NCBI GenBank assembly: GCA_963565915.1
Contig: OY751491.1
Coordinates: forward strand, 310,001 to 374,000
Reading direction: 5' to 3'
DNA length: 64,000 bases
From: Entoloma clypeatum
Taxonomy: Eukaryota > Basidiomycota > Agaricomycetes > Agaricales > Entolomataceae
Shown here: positions 32,797 through 46,291 of the stretch, piece after piece
Layout: each line of letters starts with the position of its first letter
Numbering within the stretch: position 1 is the first letter of the stretch
Notes under the pieces: generated by a model
What the model was told of the DNA's origin: nothing
The model's input: only the letters and a program-made list of their open reading frames with translations
Database searches by the model: none
Program-made: the position numbers and the translations under genes

Positions 32797-35700
32797 ATGC
32801 ACTCTCTCCGCCACGAAATTCTTCCGCCAAGCGGTGTGGAATTTGCAACAAGTTTGAGGCTGATGCCGTCAAGGCTTGGAGAGCTGCGTGCACCACCAAA
32901 CGCCACCGCTCGTCAAGAGTTCGCCGCACGAACCTTGTGCAACGTTGTCGTCGCACGTTCGAGTCTTCTTCGGATCTTTGAGGTTCGGGAGGAACCAGCC
33001 CCCGTTTCGTCTCAGGTCGACGAAGAGCGAGATAGACGGTCGAATGTTCGGAGGGGAACGGAGGCCGTGGAAGGGGAAGTGGCGATGGATGAACAGGGGG
33101 AGGGTTTCGTCAACATAGCCAAGGTGATTAGGTCGGTTCATGTACTCATGCGCAACACGCTTTTTTCTTTCCTCATCGCAAGCGAATTCGGCGAACTAAG
33201 CTGACTGAACTTCCAATTTCATAGTCTGTGGGTCAAAGCTCTCATGTCAACCCTCCAACGGTAACCAAGTTCTATCTGGTACGAGAACATCGTCTGCATG
33301 GGATTGTGACGGGGATGGAGGGCGTGAAGATCATCTCGACTCTTGAAGATAAACTCGACCGGCTGCTCGTGTCTTTTAAGGATGCCAAGGTGTGCAAAGA
33401 ACGCAAACATTTTCTTCCTCCATGTCTGACCGTTGATCACGCAGATTGCGCTATTGGAGTGGTCAACGACAGTCCATGACCTGGTCACAGTTTCGATTCA
33501 TACCTATGAGAGAGCGCCGCAACTGGCACGTCATCACCTCCATAATTTCCAGATCTCCTCGCTGATTGTGTTATAGATGTCCCTCGACTCCCCGTTATTC
33601 CGAGCCGTGCTCCGTGTCGACCCGCAGTCTCGCTGTGCAGCCTTGTCTTTACCGAAAGACGCCTTTGCTATCCTTCCATTCTACCAGACGCAAGCCGATC
33701 TCGATGTGATGGATCAAGACCAAACAAGGTATGGCTGTTTTACTCAATTCTTCAGGCCATGACTGATGCTAGAGTAGGGATATCCCATACGCGCCGAGCT
33801 TTATTCTTGACCTCCCAGCAGTTGTCGACCAAAGTATCCGGAACATCATCGACTTCGCCTTCCTACCCGGCTTCAACAAACCAACCATCGCCGTTCTGTT
33901 CCACACACAACTTACATGGACAGGGTAAAATTTTACCATCGCTTTACGCCCACTATCGACTCATGTGCACCCATCCCAGGCGTCTAAAGGAGTATAAAGA
34001 CACCGCAAAACTGATCATCTTCACCCTCGACATCGTGACCCAAAACTACTCCATCATCACCTCCGTGGAAGGACTCCCCTATGACTGCCTTTCCCTCCTC
34101 GCCTGCTCAACGTCACTAGGCGGCGTCGTCGTCATCACCTGCAACTCCGTCATCTACGTCGACCAAGCCTCTCGCCGTGTCGTTCTCCCACTAAACGGAT
34201 GGCCAGCCCGCATCAGCGACATGCCCACCCCTGCCATCCCTCCGGAGCATCAATCTCGCATCGTGGAGCTGGAAGGGTCGTGCTCGTCCTTCGTGGATGA
34301 CAAGACGATCTTCCTTATCCTCAAAGATGGGACGGTGTACCCGGTAGACGTGGTCATTGACGGGAAGACCGTCTCGAAGCTGAATATGGGCACGGCGCTC
34401 GCACAGACGGCGGTGCCGACCGTGGTACGACGAATCACTGAGTCTCACCTCTTCGTTGGGAGCACGGTGGGCCCGTCTGTGCTCCTGAAGGCTGCCCATC
34501 GCGAGGAAGAGATGGACGACGAGATGGACGTCGCGACCGCTACTGTTGTGCAGACGGGCAATGACATGGAGTTCAGCGATGATGAAGGCGAGCATAGGCT
34601 CTTTTTCCTGATGGTTCTCCTGATTAACGCGCATCTAGATATCTACGGTCCTTCCGTCAAGACATCTGTGCCGTCTTCCAGTGGACCTGGCAATGGAAAG
34701 GCGGCAAAGAAGACACGCATAGTTATCCATCTCTCCCTGTGTGATTCCATCCCGGCTTATGGACCTATCACCGACATGACATTCTCCCTCGCCCGCAATG
34801 GCGTACGTCCCTCTTTCCTTCTCCATCACCACCCCGCTGACCCTCTTCACAGGATCGCCCTGCCCCGGAGCTCGTTGCCGCAACCGGAAGCGGACCCCTC
34901 GGAGGCTTCACTCTCTTCCAAGTCCGCCTCTATTCATTTCATTCCCAGAAACCCTGAGCTCATCAGCTTTTTACTCACATGCAGCGTGATCTTCCCATAC
35001 GAACGAAGCGCAAGCTCCACGCCATCGGCGGCGGACGCGGGATGTGGTCCCTGCCCATCCGACAGCCGGCCAAAACCAGCGGAGTCTCGTTCGAGCGTCC
35101 GGTGCAGGTGGAGAACGACACCCTCATCCTGAGCACGGATGCCAATCCCTCACCGGGCCTCTCCAGGGTCTGTATTTCAGGCCCAATTTGACAATTTCCG
35201 ACTGATGCTGGGGGGCAACGTAGATTGCCACGAGGACCACGAAGACGGACATTGCGATTACGACTCGTATTCCGGGCACGACCATCGGTGCAGCCCCGTT
35301 CTTCCAGAGGACCGCTATTCTCCATGTTATGACGAATGCTCTGCGTGTGCTCGAACCTGGTGCGTCCCACTGCATCCGGACTTCCCGCTGGGGTTCTGAT
35401 ATACTCGTCTCGTCTTTGAAGACGGGACGGAAAGGCAGATTATCAAAGACATGGATGGCAACATGCCACGACCGAAAATTAGAGCCTGCAGCATCTCCGA
35501 TCCGTTCGTGCTCATCTTCCGGGAAGACGATTCCATTGGGTTGTTCATTGGAGAGACGGAACGAGGAAAGATTAGACGTAAGGATATGTCTCCTATGGGT
35601 GATAAGGTGCGTTGCTATCATCTTGTCTTCCAAATCTTTGACCTGAGGACGCATATAGACATCACGATACCTTGCCGGCTGTTTCTTTGTCGACAATGCT

Positions 35701-38397
35701 GGGCTTTTCCAAACTTGCCTCAACTCCGCCGCTCCGCTGAATGGTGCCACGTCCACGCTGCAAGCCGTCAGCTCCGGGAATGCTGGACAATATTTGGTTC
35801 TCGCCCGTCCCCAAGGCATTATGGAGGTGTGTGCTGTTTCAGTCACGTGATATCAAAGTTGACTTTATTGGACGTTAGATTTGGAACCTTCCAAAGCTTA
35901 TCCTAGTGTTCTCCACATCGCTGCTGGCTACTCTGCAAAATGTTCTCACAGACACACATGAACCGGCAGCTTTGTCACTTCCTCAAGATCCCCCTCGGAA
36001 ACCGCAAGAACTGGATGTTGAACATGTGCTGCTTACCCCTGTTGGCGAATCATCTCCCCAGCCTCACCTTCTCGTACGTCGGATCTTCCGTTTTATGATT
36101 TGGTATTTCGCTCCTGTCTGACTGTGTGGGCCTGCGGGCGATCATCAGGTCTTCCTGCGATCAGGGTACCTAACGATCTACGAAGCACTCTCCGGCGGTC
36201 TACCCCCAGATCCTCCAACACCCCCACGTGCCGCGAGCCTCGACATCAAGTTCGTCAAGGTCGCCTCCAAGGCGTTTGAGATCCAGCAGCGGCCCGAGGA
36301 CAACGGCGAGAAGAGCATCATTGCAGAGCAGAAACGTGTGCTGCGCATGTTCATCCCGTTTGTCACGTCGCCTGTGGCCGGCACGACGTTTTCTGGGGTC
36401 TTTTTCACTGGGGATCGGCCGAGCTGGATATTGGCGACGGATAAGAGCGGGGTGCAGGTGTATCCGTCTGGACATAATGTGGTGCATGCGTTCACGCCGT
36501 GTTCGGTGTGGGATGAGAAGGGTGACTTTCTGCTTTACTCTGAAGAGGTGAGGGCATTTTATTTTCCCTTGGTTTGACTCACTCAAATCCGTGTTTCAAA
36601 ATGAAATCTGATGGGGTGTTGTTGTTGTTATATGAAGGGCCCGAGCTTGTTGGAGTGGGTCCCTGACTTCCACCTCGATGGACCTTTACCTTTGCGATCT
36701 GTACCCCGTGGGCGTTCCTACTCCAACCTCGTGTTCGATGCAGCAACGACATTGGTTGTTGCTGCCTCGTCTTTGCAAGCCAAGTTTGCTTCTTTCGACG
36801 AAGATGGCATGAGGATCTGGGAACCTGATGGTAGATCTGATCATTTTTTGTTCAGTTCATGACTGAGTCTTCATTTGACATCAGCACCGAACGTGACGGA
36901 CCCCGTATGTGACTGCTCCACATTGGAGCTCATTGATCCAGAATTATGGGTGACGATGGACGGGTGAGTACTGCGTCGTTATGAAACCGCTTCTAATCTT
37001 TTTTCTTGTCGATTAGCTTTGAGTTTGCCACCAACGAGTTTGTCAATGATGTGGCAATTGTCTCGCTTGAAACGTCAGGTACAGAGACAGGGAGCAAAGA
37101 CTTCATTGCCGTCGGGACTACCATCAACCGAGGTGAAGATCTAGCAGCCAAAGGCGCAGTAAGTGATCAGAAATTAAATTACAACCTGCGTTTTTATTTC
37201 ATCTCTTTCTCTTAAATAGGCATATATCTTTGAGATCGTGGAAGTCGTTCCTGACCCGGCTTTCTCCTCGAAGCGGTGGTACAAGCTCCGGCTTCGCTGC
37301 CGGGATGAAGCCAAGGGGGCGGTCGCTGCGGTTTGCGGCTTCAGCGGCTATCTCGTTTCTTCAATGGGGCAAAAGGTCAGCTAAAGCTTCTTCATCAATT
37401 AATGGAAAACATACTCATCAGAGACACGTTGCCTAGGTCTTTGTCCGTGCCTTTGATTCGGACGAGCGGCTCGTCGGAGTTGCATTCCTGGATGTTGGCG
37501 TATACGTGACTTCTCTGCAGACGCTGAAGAACCTGTTGCTTGTGGGTGATGCCGTGAAGAGTGTCTGGTTCGTCGCGTTCCAGGTGGAGAATCCATTTTC
37601 CATTTATTGCTGGTCTGTTACTCACTTGGCCCATAGGAGGATCCATACAAGCTTACCGTCCTGTCCAAGGATGTTCAATGCGTCTGTGTCACCAAGGCCG
37701 ACTTTTTCTTCGCTGATGGTCAGCTCTCGATCGTCACCGGAGACGAAGAAGGGATCATTCGAGTTTACGAATACAACCCCACTGGTAAGGTGTTGCTTCC
37801 AGATATACCCGGTCATCTCTTCCCTTCATCTCTCGCTCTATGTTTTTTTTTTCAGATCCCGAGTCCAGGGACGGGCGTTATCTCCTTTTGCGTACCGAGT
37901 TTCATGGTCAATGCGAATATCGGGCATCAACGACGATCGCTCGGCGGACGAACGATGATCCCACGATTCCACAAGCAAAACTCATTCTAGGTTGGTCGCT
38001 TATATCGTTTTCTAGGTTTCTGTTTTGCTGAGTCCCCGACGACAGGTTCGACTGATGGTTCCTTGTCTTCGTTGACGCCTGTCGACGAACATGCGTTCAA
38101 GCGAATGCAGCTGCTTCAAGGCCAACTGACGCGTAATGTCCAGCACGTGGCTGGGTTGAATCCAAAGGCGTTCCGGTGCGTGCTCGTGGTGAAATGATGT
38201 ACATTTATTCATGGTCGCATAGCATGGTTCGGAATGATTACGTTTCCAAGCCATTCTCAAAAGGCATTTTAGATGGTAATCTGCTGGCTCATTTTGAAGG
38301 TCTGCCTATCACCCGGCAGGATGAGGTTACACGTCAGATTGGGACAGACAGGACGACGGTTTTGAGGGATTGGATAGGCCTCGCTGGGCCGTGGTAA
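32797..38397 (+). CDS. cft1: CFT1/CPSF160, cleavage and polyadenylation specificity factor subunit, 1,427 aa
   Basis: Nuclear scaffold of the pre-mRNA 3' end processing complex, recognised from its start (LRHEILPPSGVE), VREHRLHGIVTGMEGV, SFILDLP, FNKPTIAVLFHTQ, DMDGNMPRPKI and the C-terminal FSKGILDGNLLAHF. Twenty-three exons keep one frame: 32797-33123, 33225-33389, 33445-33525, 33577-33728, 33778-33924, 33980-34587, 34639-34802, 34853-34921, 34985-35167, 35224-35359, 35422-35606, 35659-35826, 35879-36073, 36149-36547, 36638-36830, 36885-36963, 37017-37158, 37220-37375, 37437-37583, 37637-37784, 37856-37990, 38046-38175, 38223-38397. Length fits the family. The introns starting at 33526 (GCACGT) and 34588 (GCGAGC) are GC-AG. 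The family folds as three beta-propellers (MMS1/CPSF-A type). Confidence 0.93.
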
Positions 38398-38600
38398 GGG
38401 TATAAGAAATCGTTCTGTAGAATAATTTATTCATCTTGGTATGCGAATATGGCCTGTGTGACCAAGTGGATTTGTTGGTTGCCATAGTTAGGCCCTGTTG
38501 AGTCATGGTAGTATCCGGTGTAAAATGGTTCAAGTTCTCTGGCGAAATTACCCAAACAGCCCTCTTAAGTATTCGAAATCATCTGCGACGAGCTTTCAGA

Positions 38601-39062
38601 TCAAGGAAAAAGTCTTTCGAGTAATGTATCCTCCGCGACCTCCCACCTCTCGTTCTCCTCTTCCAATTCCTCTCTGATCTTCCTCTCACTGACACCAGGG
38701 TGCAGGATCCCTTCGTCCTCATCCTTCAACAGCCGTATCGCCTCCATAACCCAAGTCTGGCAGTCGAAATCGGGGTTATGCCTGACCACCTTCACCTCCT
38801 TGAGCTTCTCGTGCAACCACTCCACCGCAGACGTCGGGATCTTCCCGATCTCACACCCGCCACGCATGGAGTCATCCGATTGTGGTGAGAAGGGCTGGAC
38901 AAACGCAAAGTCGTAGGCGAAGGTGTCGTAGTTGCCCGCGAGCTGGTACACGTAGGCCGAGTCCTTGGATTTGAGGACAACGAGGGACCAGTGCTCGCTT
39001 CGACGGGGGTGACCCGTGATTCTCCACTGCACGACAAGGAGGGAGTACGTTTCGGAGGTCAT
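38601..39062 (-). CDS. DUF6914-like protein, 153 aa
   Basis: Single exon from ATG 39062. The motifs SEHWSLVVLKSKDS, VYQLAGNYDTFAYD, RGGCEIGKI, VEWLHEKLKEVKVVRHNPDFDCQTWVMEAIRLL match the small basidiomycete family I know as DUF6914. Conserved His, Asn and the Asp-Cys-Gln-x-Trp motif suggest a cysteine-peptidase-like (NlpC/PPPDE-like) fold, an inference only. It converges with CFT1, whose stop is 203 bp away. Confidence 0.72.
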   Translation of the reverse strand: MTSETYSLLVVQWRITGHPRRSEHWSLVVLKSKDSAYVYQLAGNYDTFAYDFAFVQPFSPQSDDSMRGGCEIGKIPTSAVEWLHEKLKEVKVVRHNPDFDCQTWVMEAIRLLKDEDEGILHPGVSERKIREELEEENERWEVAEDTLLERLFP

Positions 39063-40804
39063 CGTGGATGGTGCTCTGGTACCTCTCTATGAAGAGAAAA
39101 CATGCGATTGTTGCGAAAGGTTATTTTGGAAGACTTACATGAAAGCTTCAAGTTAAAGATTCGTTGACTATTGTTATCCTAGGACCCTGCAAGGTTTGAT
39201 CATGATCACTTTCGTGGATCACGGACCGCGGTTGTGGAAAAAAAAAAAACAACAAGCCCAGATCTGACAGGCCTGAGTGCCGAAGAACGCACCGTGATCC
39301 TAGTTGTGCCCCCGTCGTCGCGGTCAAGATCTATCGAGCGGTTGGAATGAGAGAGAGAAAAAAAACGATCAGAGTAAACCAGTGTTTCTTAAGGATGTCC
39401 GTGTGCTGGCGAGTTGCTGCAGTGACGGGAAAGGCCTTCCACGGTGTACTTGATTCAAAAATGCCAATTGAGGGACATTTGATGATCATTCAACACGTCC
39501 AACGACCCTGAAAATACTAATCATCAATACATTCAGAGAAGCTCAAGCGCTCAGGCCTAGGCTGCCCTAGGCCGCAAGGCCTTAAGACCTCACGCGCACA
39601 CTCTGTTGAAGGCACTTGGTGGAAAGACAATGTTTTTCATGGACATGCGAAATCCCTTTTTCATTATTTTTTGGTCGACGTTGAAACGTTTACTAAAGTA
39701 CAGTGGGAATGAGCAGAGATAGTCGGAGCCCGTGGACTGACAGGACCGGAAATTATCGGTCAAATCGCGAAAAGAAACAACAGCACAGTACATACATACC
39801 TCCATGCTACTCCTACGACACCTTAGCGGATACGTCAGTCACGGTGTAGTTCGCGCTCGCCTGGAGATTACGGTCCATGCACCACATGCAGATCTCCGGC
39901 CTTGAAGGTAACTTTGGCCACCGACCTGTTGTCGATCGCGAGGTTGTAGGACTCCGCAACGAGCCGAGTCTCCTTGATACAAAACTTGATTGTAGCCACT
40001 ACCACTGGCATTGAGCGGAGGGCCGAGGGCGTAGTTGGTGACCTCAAGTTGATGACGGGGGGGTCGCCGATATGGATGTCTGGAAAACGAGCGGGGAGGA
40101 TGGATGGCTCAGTAAGGCCATTGGTGATATGGTTGAGCATCGCCTAGCTCGGGTGCTATATACCCATGAGCGTGGTGAGGAGGGGAGTAGTAGATTTGAC
40201 ACCAAGAAGTCTTGTCATCCGAATGAGTGGTGAAGACGACGGTAGGACGACGAAGAGTGCTGAAGTGCTAAAGAGCGGGTGTGTGCTTTATAACTGCTGT
40301 ATCCCACCCTGAGTGAGATGCTCCATCTAAAAGACTATTTGGATACTTACTCACATCAGTGACAGGAAGCTTGACTTGATTCCGTTTACCACTGCATCAT
40401 GGTGGTGATGCTGGATGGAATCTTCTACTTTAAATTTCTGTATTGCCCACAGTAAGGCGCCGTTAGTGTCCTCAAAAAAAAAAACGAGAGCACTCTGCGA
40501 GCGCAGGACGAACGACCCACCATCCTCAGTCCAGTGCGCAGTCACAATGCAGCCTAAAACTCCACATTCGGTTTGACGGTTGACTTCAATGGAAAGGTCG
40601 AAATTTCACTTGCCACTTGGATTTTTAGAAGGGAATTTCTGAATTTTTTTTAGATATTGATGTGCCGAATGCGGCAGACCACGTGCACCAGCGAGGCTTT
40701 AGGGTAGGTCATTTCGCGTTAGCCTCAAACAGGTTTCCATCTGAATAATCTAAACCAACTTTAACCCCAACCCGTCTGTTACTACCCCCATACCCCTTGG
40801 CGTA
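39063..40804. other. Intergenic with weak minus-strand frames
   Basis: 1.7 kb. A minus-strand frame at 39868-40140 (90 codons, LNHITNGLTEPS, NLAIDNRSVAKVTFKAGD) has ordinary protein-like composition but no homology I recognise and no clear splice partners. Frames at 39590-39805 and 40351-40545 are no better. No gene is called. Confidence 0.35.
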
Positions 40805-42045
40805 TCAATCAAAGCGAATCCCTCCGTCCACCGAGATCGTCTGGCCTATGAACAATCATCGATCAAAAAAAAAAAAATCATGATCATTGAAAGAACGAAG
40901 AGAAAGGTCACCCAACGGGGAGGGAGGGAGAAAACGAACGTACCGGTGATAAAATGCGCCTCCGGTGACGTCAAATACGACACGATGCCTGCCACGACCT
41001 CGGGCTTTCCCAGTTTTGCGTGGGGGACGCCCATGAGGCGGCGCGCGGCGGAGGCGGGGCCACCGAGTTGGGCATCGATGTCGCGGACGGCTGCTCAAAG
41101 TTCATTCGAGTCAGCGGAAAAGGGTATCAGGGATTGAGGGGAGGGGGCGGGACGTGCTCATTTCTGTCTCGATGAGCCCGGGGGCGTAGGCGTTCACCGT
41201 TATGTCGTGTTCTGCGAATTCCAAGGCTGGATGGGTTCAAGGTTGAGTTGAGCTTTGGTTGCTCTTTTCGGAAGGGAGGGGTGTGTGTGACTGCTCACAT
41301 GCGGTTTGTGTCAGGGAGCGAACGACGGCTTTGGAGGCGCAGTAGGCGCCGAGCTTCGCGAATCCTGGGGTATCGTTCTGAGGTGGTGATGGGTGTGTTT
41401 GCGATGAAAACGTGACAGACCTTGTTTTCCGCAGATTGAGGAAGCACCTGAGAAGCGTCAGAATGGGGGGGATGGGAATGCGAGAAGTGGATCTTACCGA
41501 TGATCCGTCCTCCGGAGCCTTGCTTTATCATCTGTTGAGCACCGTATTTGTAACAGAGCAAAGTTCCGATGTTGTTGACGCTCCAGACAGATTGCCAGTT
41601 CGTGATATCGGCTGCAACAAAACCGAGGTCAACCATAGCCGTGAACAAACTTCTCGATCCAACCTTCCAGGATAGAGCTGACGCCCCCGATAATCCCCGC
41701 ATTCGCGACCATCTAAAACTCCATATCAGTTCACAAAATAAATAATCCCTGCCCGATCGACAAGGTGCAACTCACGACATCCAACCTCCCCAGGACCTCG
41801 ACGGTCTTCTCCACCAGCGCCTTCACCTCCTCCTCCTTCGAGACATCACACTCCAGCGCAACCGCTTTCCTTCCGAGCTTCTCAATCTCCGTCGCTACCT
41901 CCTGGAGCCGCGCCGATTTGGAGGGGAGGTCGCCGATGGCGATATCGAGTCCGTCGGCGGCGAGACGGAGGGCAATGGCACGGCCGATGCCTTGGGCGCC
42001 ACCTGTGATGATTGCTACGCGGGTGGGGTGAGAGGATGAGGACAT
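40805..42045 (-). CDS. Short-chain dehydrogenase/reductase (diacetyl/acetoin reductase-like), 260 aa
   Basis: Exons 42045-41776, 41712-41664, 41611-41498, 41447-41421, 41364-41299, 41226-41158, 41090-40944 and 40845-40805 give 261 codons. Classical SDR features: TGGAQGIG (NAD(P) binding), NAG (VANAGI), the Ser before GYC-type site SSI, YCASK with the catalytic Tyr and Lys, NAYAPGLIETEM after the active site and the C-terminal VDGG. The order and length fit acetoin/diacetyl reductases and related sugar-alcohol dehydrogenases; the substrate is uncertain. The intron starting at 41157 begins GCACGT, since no GT donor keeps the frame. Confidence 0.87.
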
Positions 42046-43213
42046 TGTTAAGGTTCAGGAACAGGTAGTTGGGAGCGACCTTTATCTATGCAACAACTTG
42101 ATCTTTGGTTGCGTCCCTCGGCGGCCTCAGGTTAGTTGCTACGGTGGTGTGTCATGTGAGGAGGTTTGCAGGAGTTTATTTTCATGTTTATGTAATTACT
42201 ATGCCGCTCTTGCCATGCAGTGCGTCCTTCACGAAAGGTGCAGAGGCAAAAGAAACACACTGTTGGCACGTATAGCCCTTTGTTGCCTTGCCCCTTTGCC
42301 CGTTCAGCCTCCTTCGTCTTGTTGCGCAACCGGCGGGTGAGGTCGGCTGAGCGGAGCTGCTCTTTGCGGTTGAGGTCTTGCAGGAGTTCTCGTAGCGGCT
42401 GTGGCGAAGACTCGGACATCGAGAGGGCCCGTTGACGATGGTGTTTTGTTTCCAGAGTCGGATGATCTCGTTGAAGTTGTGGAGCGCGTGGGTTTTTTGG
42501 AGTAGGGATCGTCGTTTCTAGGCATCCTGGCCAACAGGTTTCGACGTTGAGAATGAAGGGTTTGAAATCATATTTCTTGGGTCAGGGTCTTGTCACTGTG
42601 GGTCGCACTTATTTTTGAATCCTCGGCAAGTTAGCAGGACTTCTGAGGAGCCGAATTTCTAACTCATTCCCGTCATGACCCATTTTCGGACTGACAGATT
42701 GAATTCCAGTGGCGCGTCTTACTATTGCTTCATGGATCACTTGGGTGCAGCGGCCGCGAGGTGATTATACTATATCTCCAGCGCAGCCTCGCTGCCCTCA
42801 CAGCGCGCATCGCCTAGGACCTACGATGAGGACGATCCGGACAGGCGTGTGGTTGTCCTCCGGTCCCAGGGAAGCCTCTTGGACTCACTCGTTCTGCATT
42901 TATGGATCCTCGCCTCTTGCTCGGTTCCATATGTCCACATGAATGTATTTCTCTTTGTTTCGCGTGTTTTGACCCTTTTTGAAAGGGTGGGCGGCCGTTG
43001 CAAATAAGCAAACTTGACTGGAAGAGGATGTGTTTGCAGGCGCACCCACTAACTGAAAACGGTCAGATTAGTAGCCAGTATGTGATCCAGTTCTGGCCGC
43101 CGAGAGAAGTCTTTGACATCCATCGAAACAACTTGATATAAAAGCACCCGAGAACGGCGCAAAACTGCCAGCAATACATCCCACCCACATCTGGCTCATT
43201 CATCCTTCCCAGC
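42046..43213. other. Intergenic, possible small gene on the minus strand
   Basis: A minus-strand frame beginning near 42525 (MPRNDDPYSK) and another from 42419 with a basic helical run (LRELLQDLNRKEQLRSADL, NKTKEAERAKGQGNK) could be parts of one small coiled-coil protein gene ending near 42255. The frames do not join cleanly, so it is not called. The rest is the upstream region of the secreted protein gene. Confidence 0.35.
43137..43143 (+). promoter_or_regulatory. TATA box of the cysteine-rich secreted protein gene
   Basis: TATAAAA 77 bp upstream of the ATG at 43214, well placed for a strong fungal promoter. Confidence 0.6.
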
Positions 43214-44641
43214 ATGCTATCGAATTTTGCTGTCACTGCTATTCTGTCCTCCTCTATCATCATCCTCCCTATGTCTACTCTGGCGTCTTGCCCACCGGAG
43301 AACTACCCCGTCAGAAATCCGAGCAAGTGCTGGACATGCGATAAGAATCCCGACGGGGGGTTTGGCTATCCTTCTCTCCTTAACGAGGCCGACAGCTGGA
43401 CCAATTTCTATTGCAAGTGAGATTTCTTTTTTCTTCTCTACAGAATGGCCTTTCCCATTCGATGAGATTGTGTGCTGATTAGTTCTCCAGGTACTCAAAG
43501 CCAGACTTCTACAGCGACGGGAAACGCGCAAACGATATCGTCGTAGTCTGTTACTATAATGTCAGTCACGCTGCGAGACCAATCCACTTATACATCCGTT
43601 CTGATCTTCCGTCCAGGACGAAGGCAAGCTGATAGATAAGCTCCCAACCGGTGAATCATGCCCCAGCGCCGCCATCAAGACGGCAAACTGTGATCCAGTC
43701 ACGAAGCCCGCGCCATACAGCGGTCCATACGAGAAGTGCTGTCCTGGTGGGTGCAAGCTCACCACCGACAACTGTCTCTACTGTCCTAAGAAGGACGGCG
43801 TCGCATTCGTGGATGTCGACATCACCAAAGATGTCTTGACTTGCACGTGAGCTTTTGGTTCAATGACCCTCCGAAATATTACGACCACTAATCCTTTGAT
43901 TACCATCTCATCACAGTTATAACCCGCAACCCGAACTGTCGAACCAAGGCGTTTATACTTGCACCTTCAATGTACGTCCACAACTCATCTTACAGTATAC
44001 GGCGCATCCGAGGCATCCTAACCAACCTCGCAAACTTGAACTTGCAGACTGCAGATGGAAAGCTGATCGACTCGATAACCGGAATATGCGGCCCAGAAGA
44101 AATCGCGCCCCAACGTGACACCTGCCTCAAATCCAATCCCTCGGCCAAACTCCCCCCTCCCGGATCAGCCCCTCAATGCCCTGCAGGACCTCGGAAGGAT
44201 GAATGCGAGCAGTCGAAATACGTTCGATGTAGGGCGACGTGCCCGAATGGAAAGGATCACTGCAAGAACACATGTGCTAGTGACGAATGCTTGACGTGTC
44301 CATCAGACAGCGGCGCGGATTATGTAGAGATGTACGTCAACGGGCCGGAATACTTCGCGTGCAAGTGAGTCTCTTCAATCTCACCCCCTCGGTCGCGGGG
44401 TTTCTCCATTCTGATACTCATCGTGCTTTTTTTATCCCCCAGATATTACAAAAACAACAATGTTTCCAAAGTCTGCGATTACAGTGTAAGTGCTTCATTT
44501 ATATCGCTTGTTGGGTCACTTTGCTTATTCTCTATCTCGAACCAGACGTACCAAGGGACACTCAAGATCGGCTCACCGACATGCGCTGGTTCAGGCGGTC
44601 AGCACCTTGAGTGTGCAAGGTTGAGGAAGGGAGGTTCTTAG
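43214..44641 (+). CDS. Cysteine-rich secreted protein with internal repeats, 337 aa
   Basis: Exons 43214-43416, 43491-43560, 43617-43846, 43917-43971, 44048-44364, 44443-44485 and 44546-44641 hold one frame. The first 24 residues form a signal peptide (AVTAILSSSIIIL...LAS). The mature protein is about one-tenth cysteine. It repeats a module: CPPENYPVRNPSKC, CDPVTKP, EKCCPGGCKLTTDNCLYCPK, and later CRATCPNGKDHCKNTC, DECLTCPSD, each followed by a Y/F-x-C-K/T-Y-Y/N block. Small cysteine-rich secreted proteins of this kind are typical of basidiomycete secretomes. Function unknown; no enzyme motif seen. Confidence 0.8.
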
Positions 44642-46291
44642 TTGCTGATAAGGGTCTGGATGTTGCGGGCTTCGACAATACATATATATATATACCCGTC
44701 CCTCTCGTATCGCTTCACACAATCCGAATCTAGTATCGAGCATTTTATCAATCTCTGTTATATTAAGCGATAGTCAGATTGCAGATGTTTCATAAATGCC
44801 TCTGTTCATTTCAATTTTTCAAGGTGCCGCACTTCCGAATTTTTCCCAACAGGTCACACTGCTTTTTCGTCATCCGAGCGGGTGGCCATCATGATACTTT
44901 CCATTATGCGATTGCAAAAGGGACGCACCGATGTATTCGAAAAAAAAAATCCTCCCTAGCGTTCCCGTCGAAGATGTATTCGTCTTGAATAGGTTGGTCT
45001 TGGGTCACAGGCATTGATTAAGTCCGAGATCCACGGTATTCCACCCATTCTCGTATAATCCATCCCCACAGACATATATCTCTGGCTATCTTTGCGTATT
45101 ACTTCTGGACACAGTGGCGGTTCAGCAAAAATGTATTGACCCGCGCCGAACACAAAATTCGGGCCGGCGTTTGAATAGAATTTGCAACCCCCCCGCCCCC
45201 CCTTGTATCCCAACCCACGTTGTGACTGCCGAGTTCGGTGATTTCCTCTCGCGTCTATTCCTGTGGGTCAGTCCGCCGGCGAGCTCGCGAAACACGTGGT
45301 CAGTCGTCCCATACTACCAACGCTCGGAATCGCAAGTGGGGACCGTTCCTGACATTTCGGCCGAGATGTTGGGATTGGTCAATTCCCGTGCATCACGCGC
45401 TAGGTCCTTGGAGCCCCGGGAGGAGCGCCGGGCGCTGAGCGGAATTTTGCGTATGGACGTTGTTGGAACAAGTGAAAGGGGAAGGAAGTTTTCATGACTA
45501 GAAAACTTTTCATGCCTTCGTGGTTGTGAGATACTCGGCTCAACTCTCTACCGATTATCGCTATTTACGATGCTGGTCAATGAAGGATTTGAGATGATTG
45601 TATATAGCCAGACTACTTACCTGAGGGGATGAGAATGAACGTTGACGCATGTATTGGCCTTCAAGCTCCAGTACTCAGTATTCATACATACCCTGCGTCT
45701 CATCGCCAGGAACAAGGGGGATCGTCTCGTTTGACAGATTTGACATCTCTCTCGGGCCTGTGGGGATCACATATATACAGTCGGAAAGGCGGGGCGATGT
45801 CAAGGATGCTGTGCTACTTACCAACTTGAGACCATCTTCCTGTGCCTGGATTATTCAGGCTCTCGCAAGGCTGTTCTACTTGATCTTGGTCAATAGAAAT
45901 GAAGTGTAGACTCACTCACCAGGGAGCAATGTAAAACTCGGACGATCAAGAATCAAGAGACGGCTCAGCTGGAGCCGCAGCTGCATCCGAGAACTCCGTA
46001 CCGTATCTATTCGGTCCCTGGTGTACTGTAGGGACGAACAGCCAAGCGAGTGGGCGGTTTAGCCAATGATTACCACTTTCGTGAAGACTTCAGCATGTTC
46101 TGTGTTCGTTTACCCCCTGCTTCTTTGCGTGCCCTGTGCTCAGTAAGCATCGAAATCAACGCCGGGTACCGGACGATGGACATATAGATCCTTCAGCGGT
46201 CCCAAGCCATGTGATCTCAGTCACTAACCTCGGCCGATCGGGATGTGAGATTTCAGATGTGGCTCCGGAAGTGGGTCTGGCTAACGTCAGT
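44642..46291. other. Intergenic, nothing recognised
   Basis: 1.65 kb with a TATATATATATA run at 44683 in the 3' flank of the previous gene and only short open frames without motifs. Confidence 0.4.

Noticed and set aside
45114..45497. 127-codon frame in the spacer before GDH
   Set aside because: No motif, no TATA or splice support, atypical composition.
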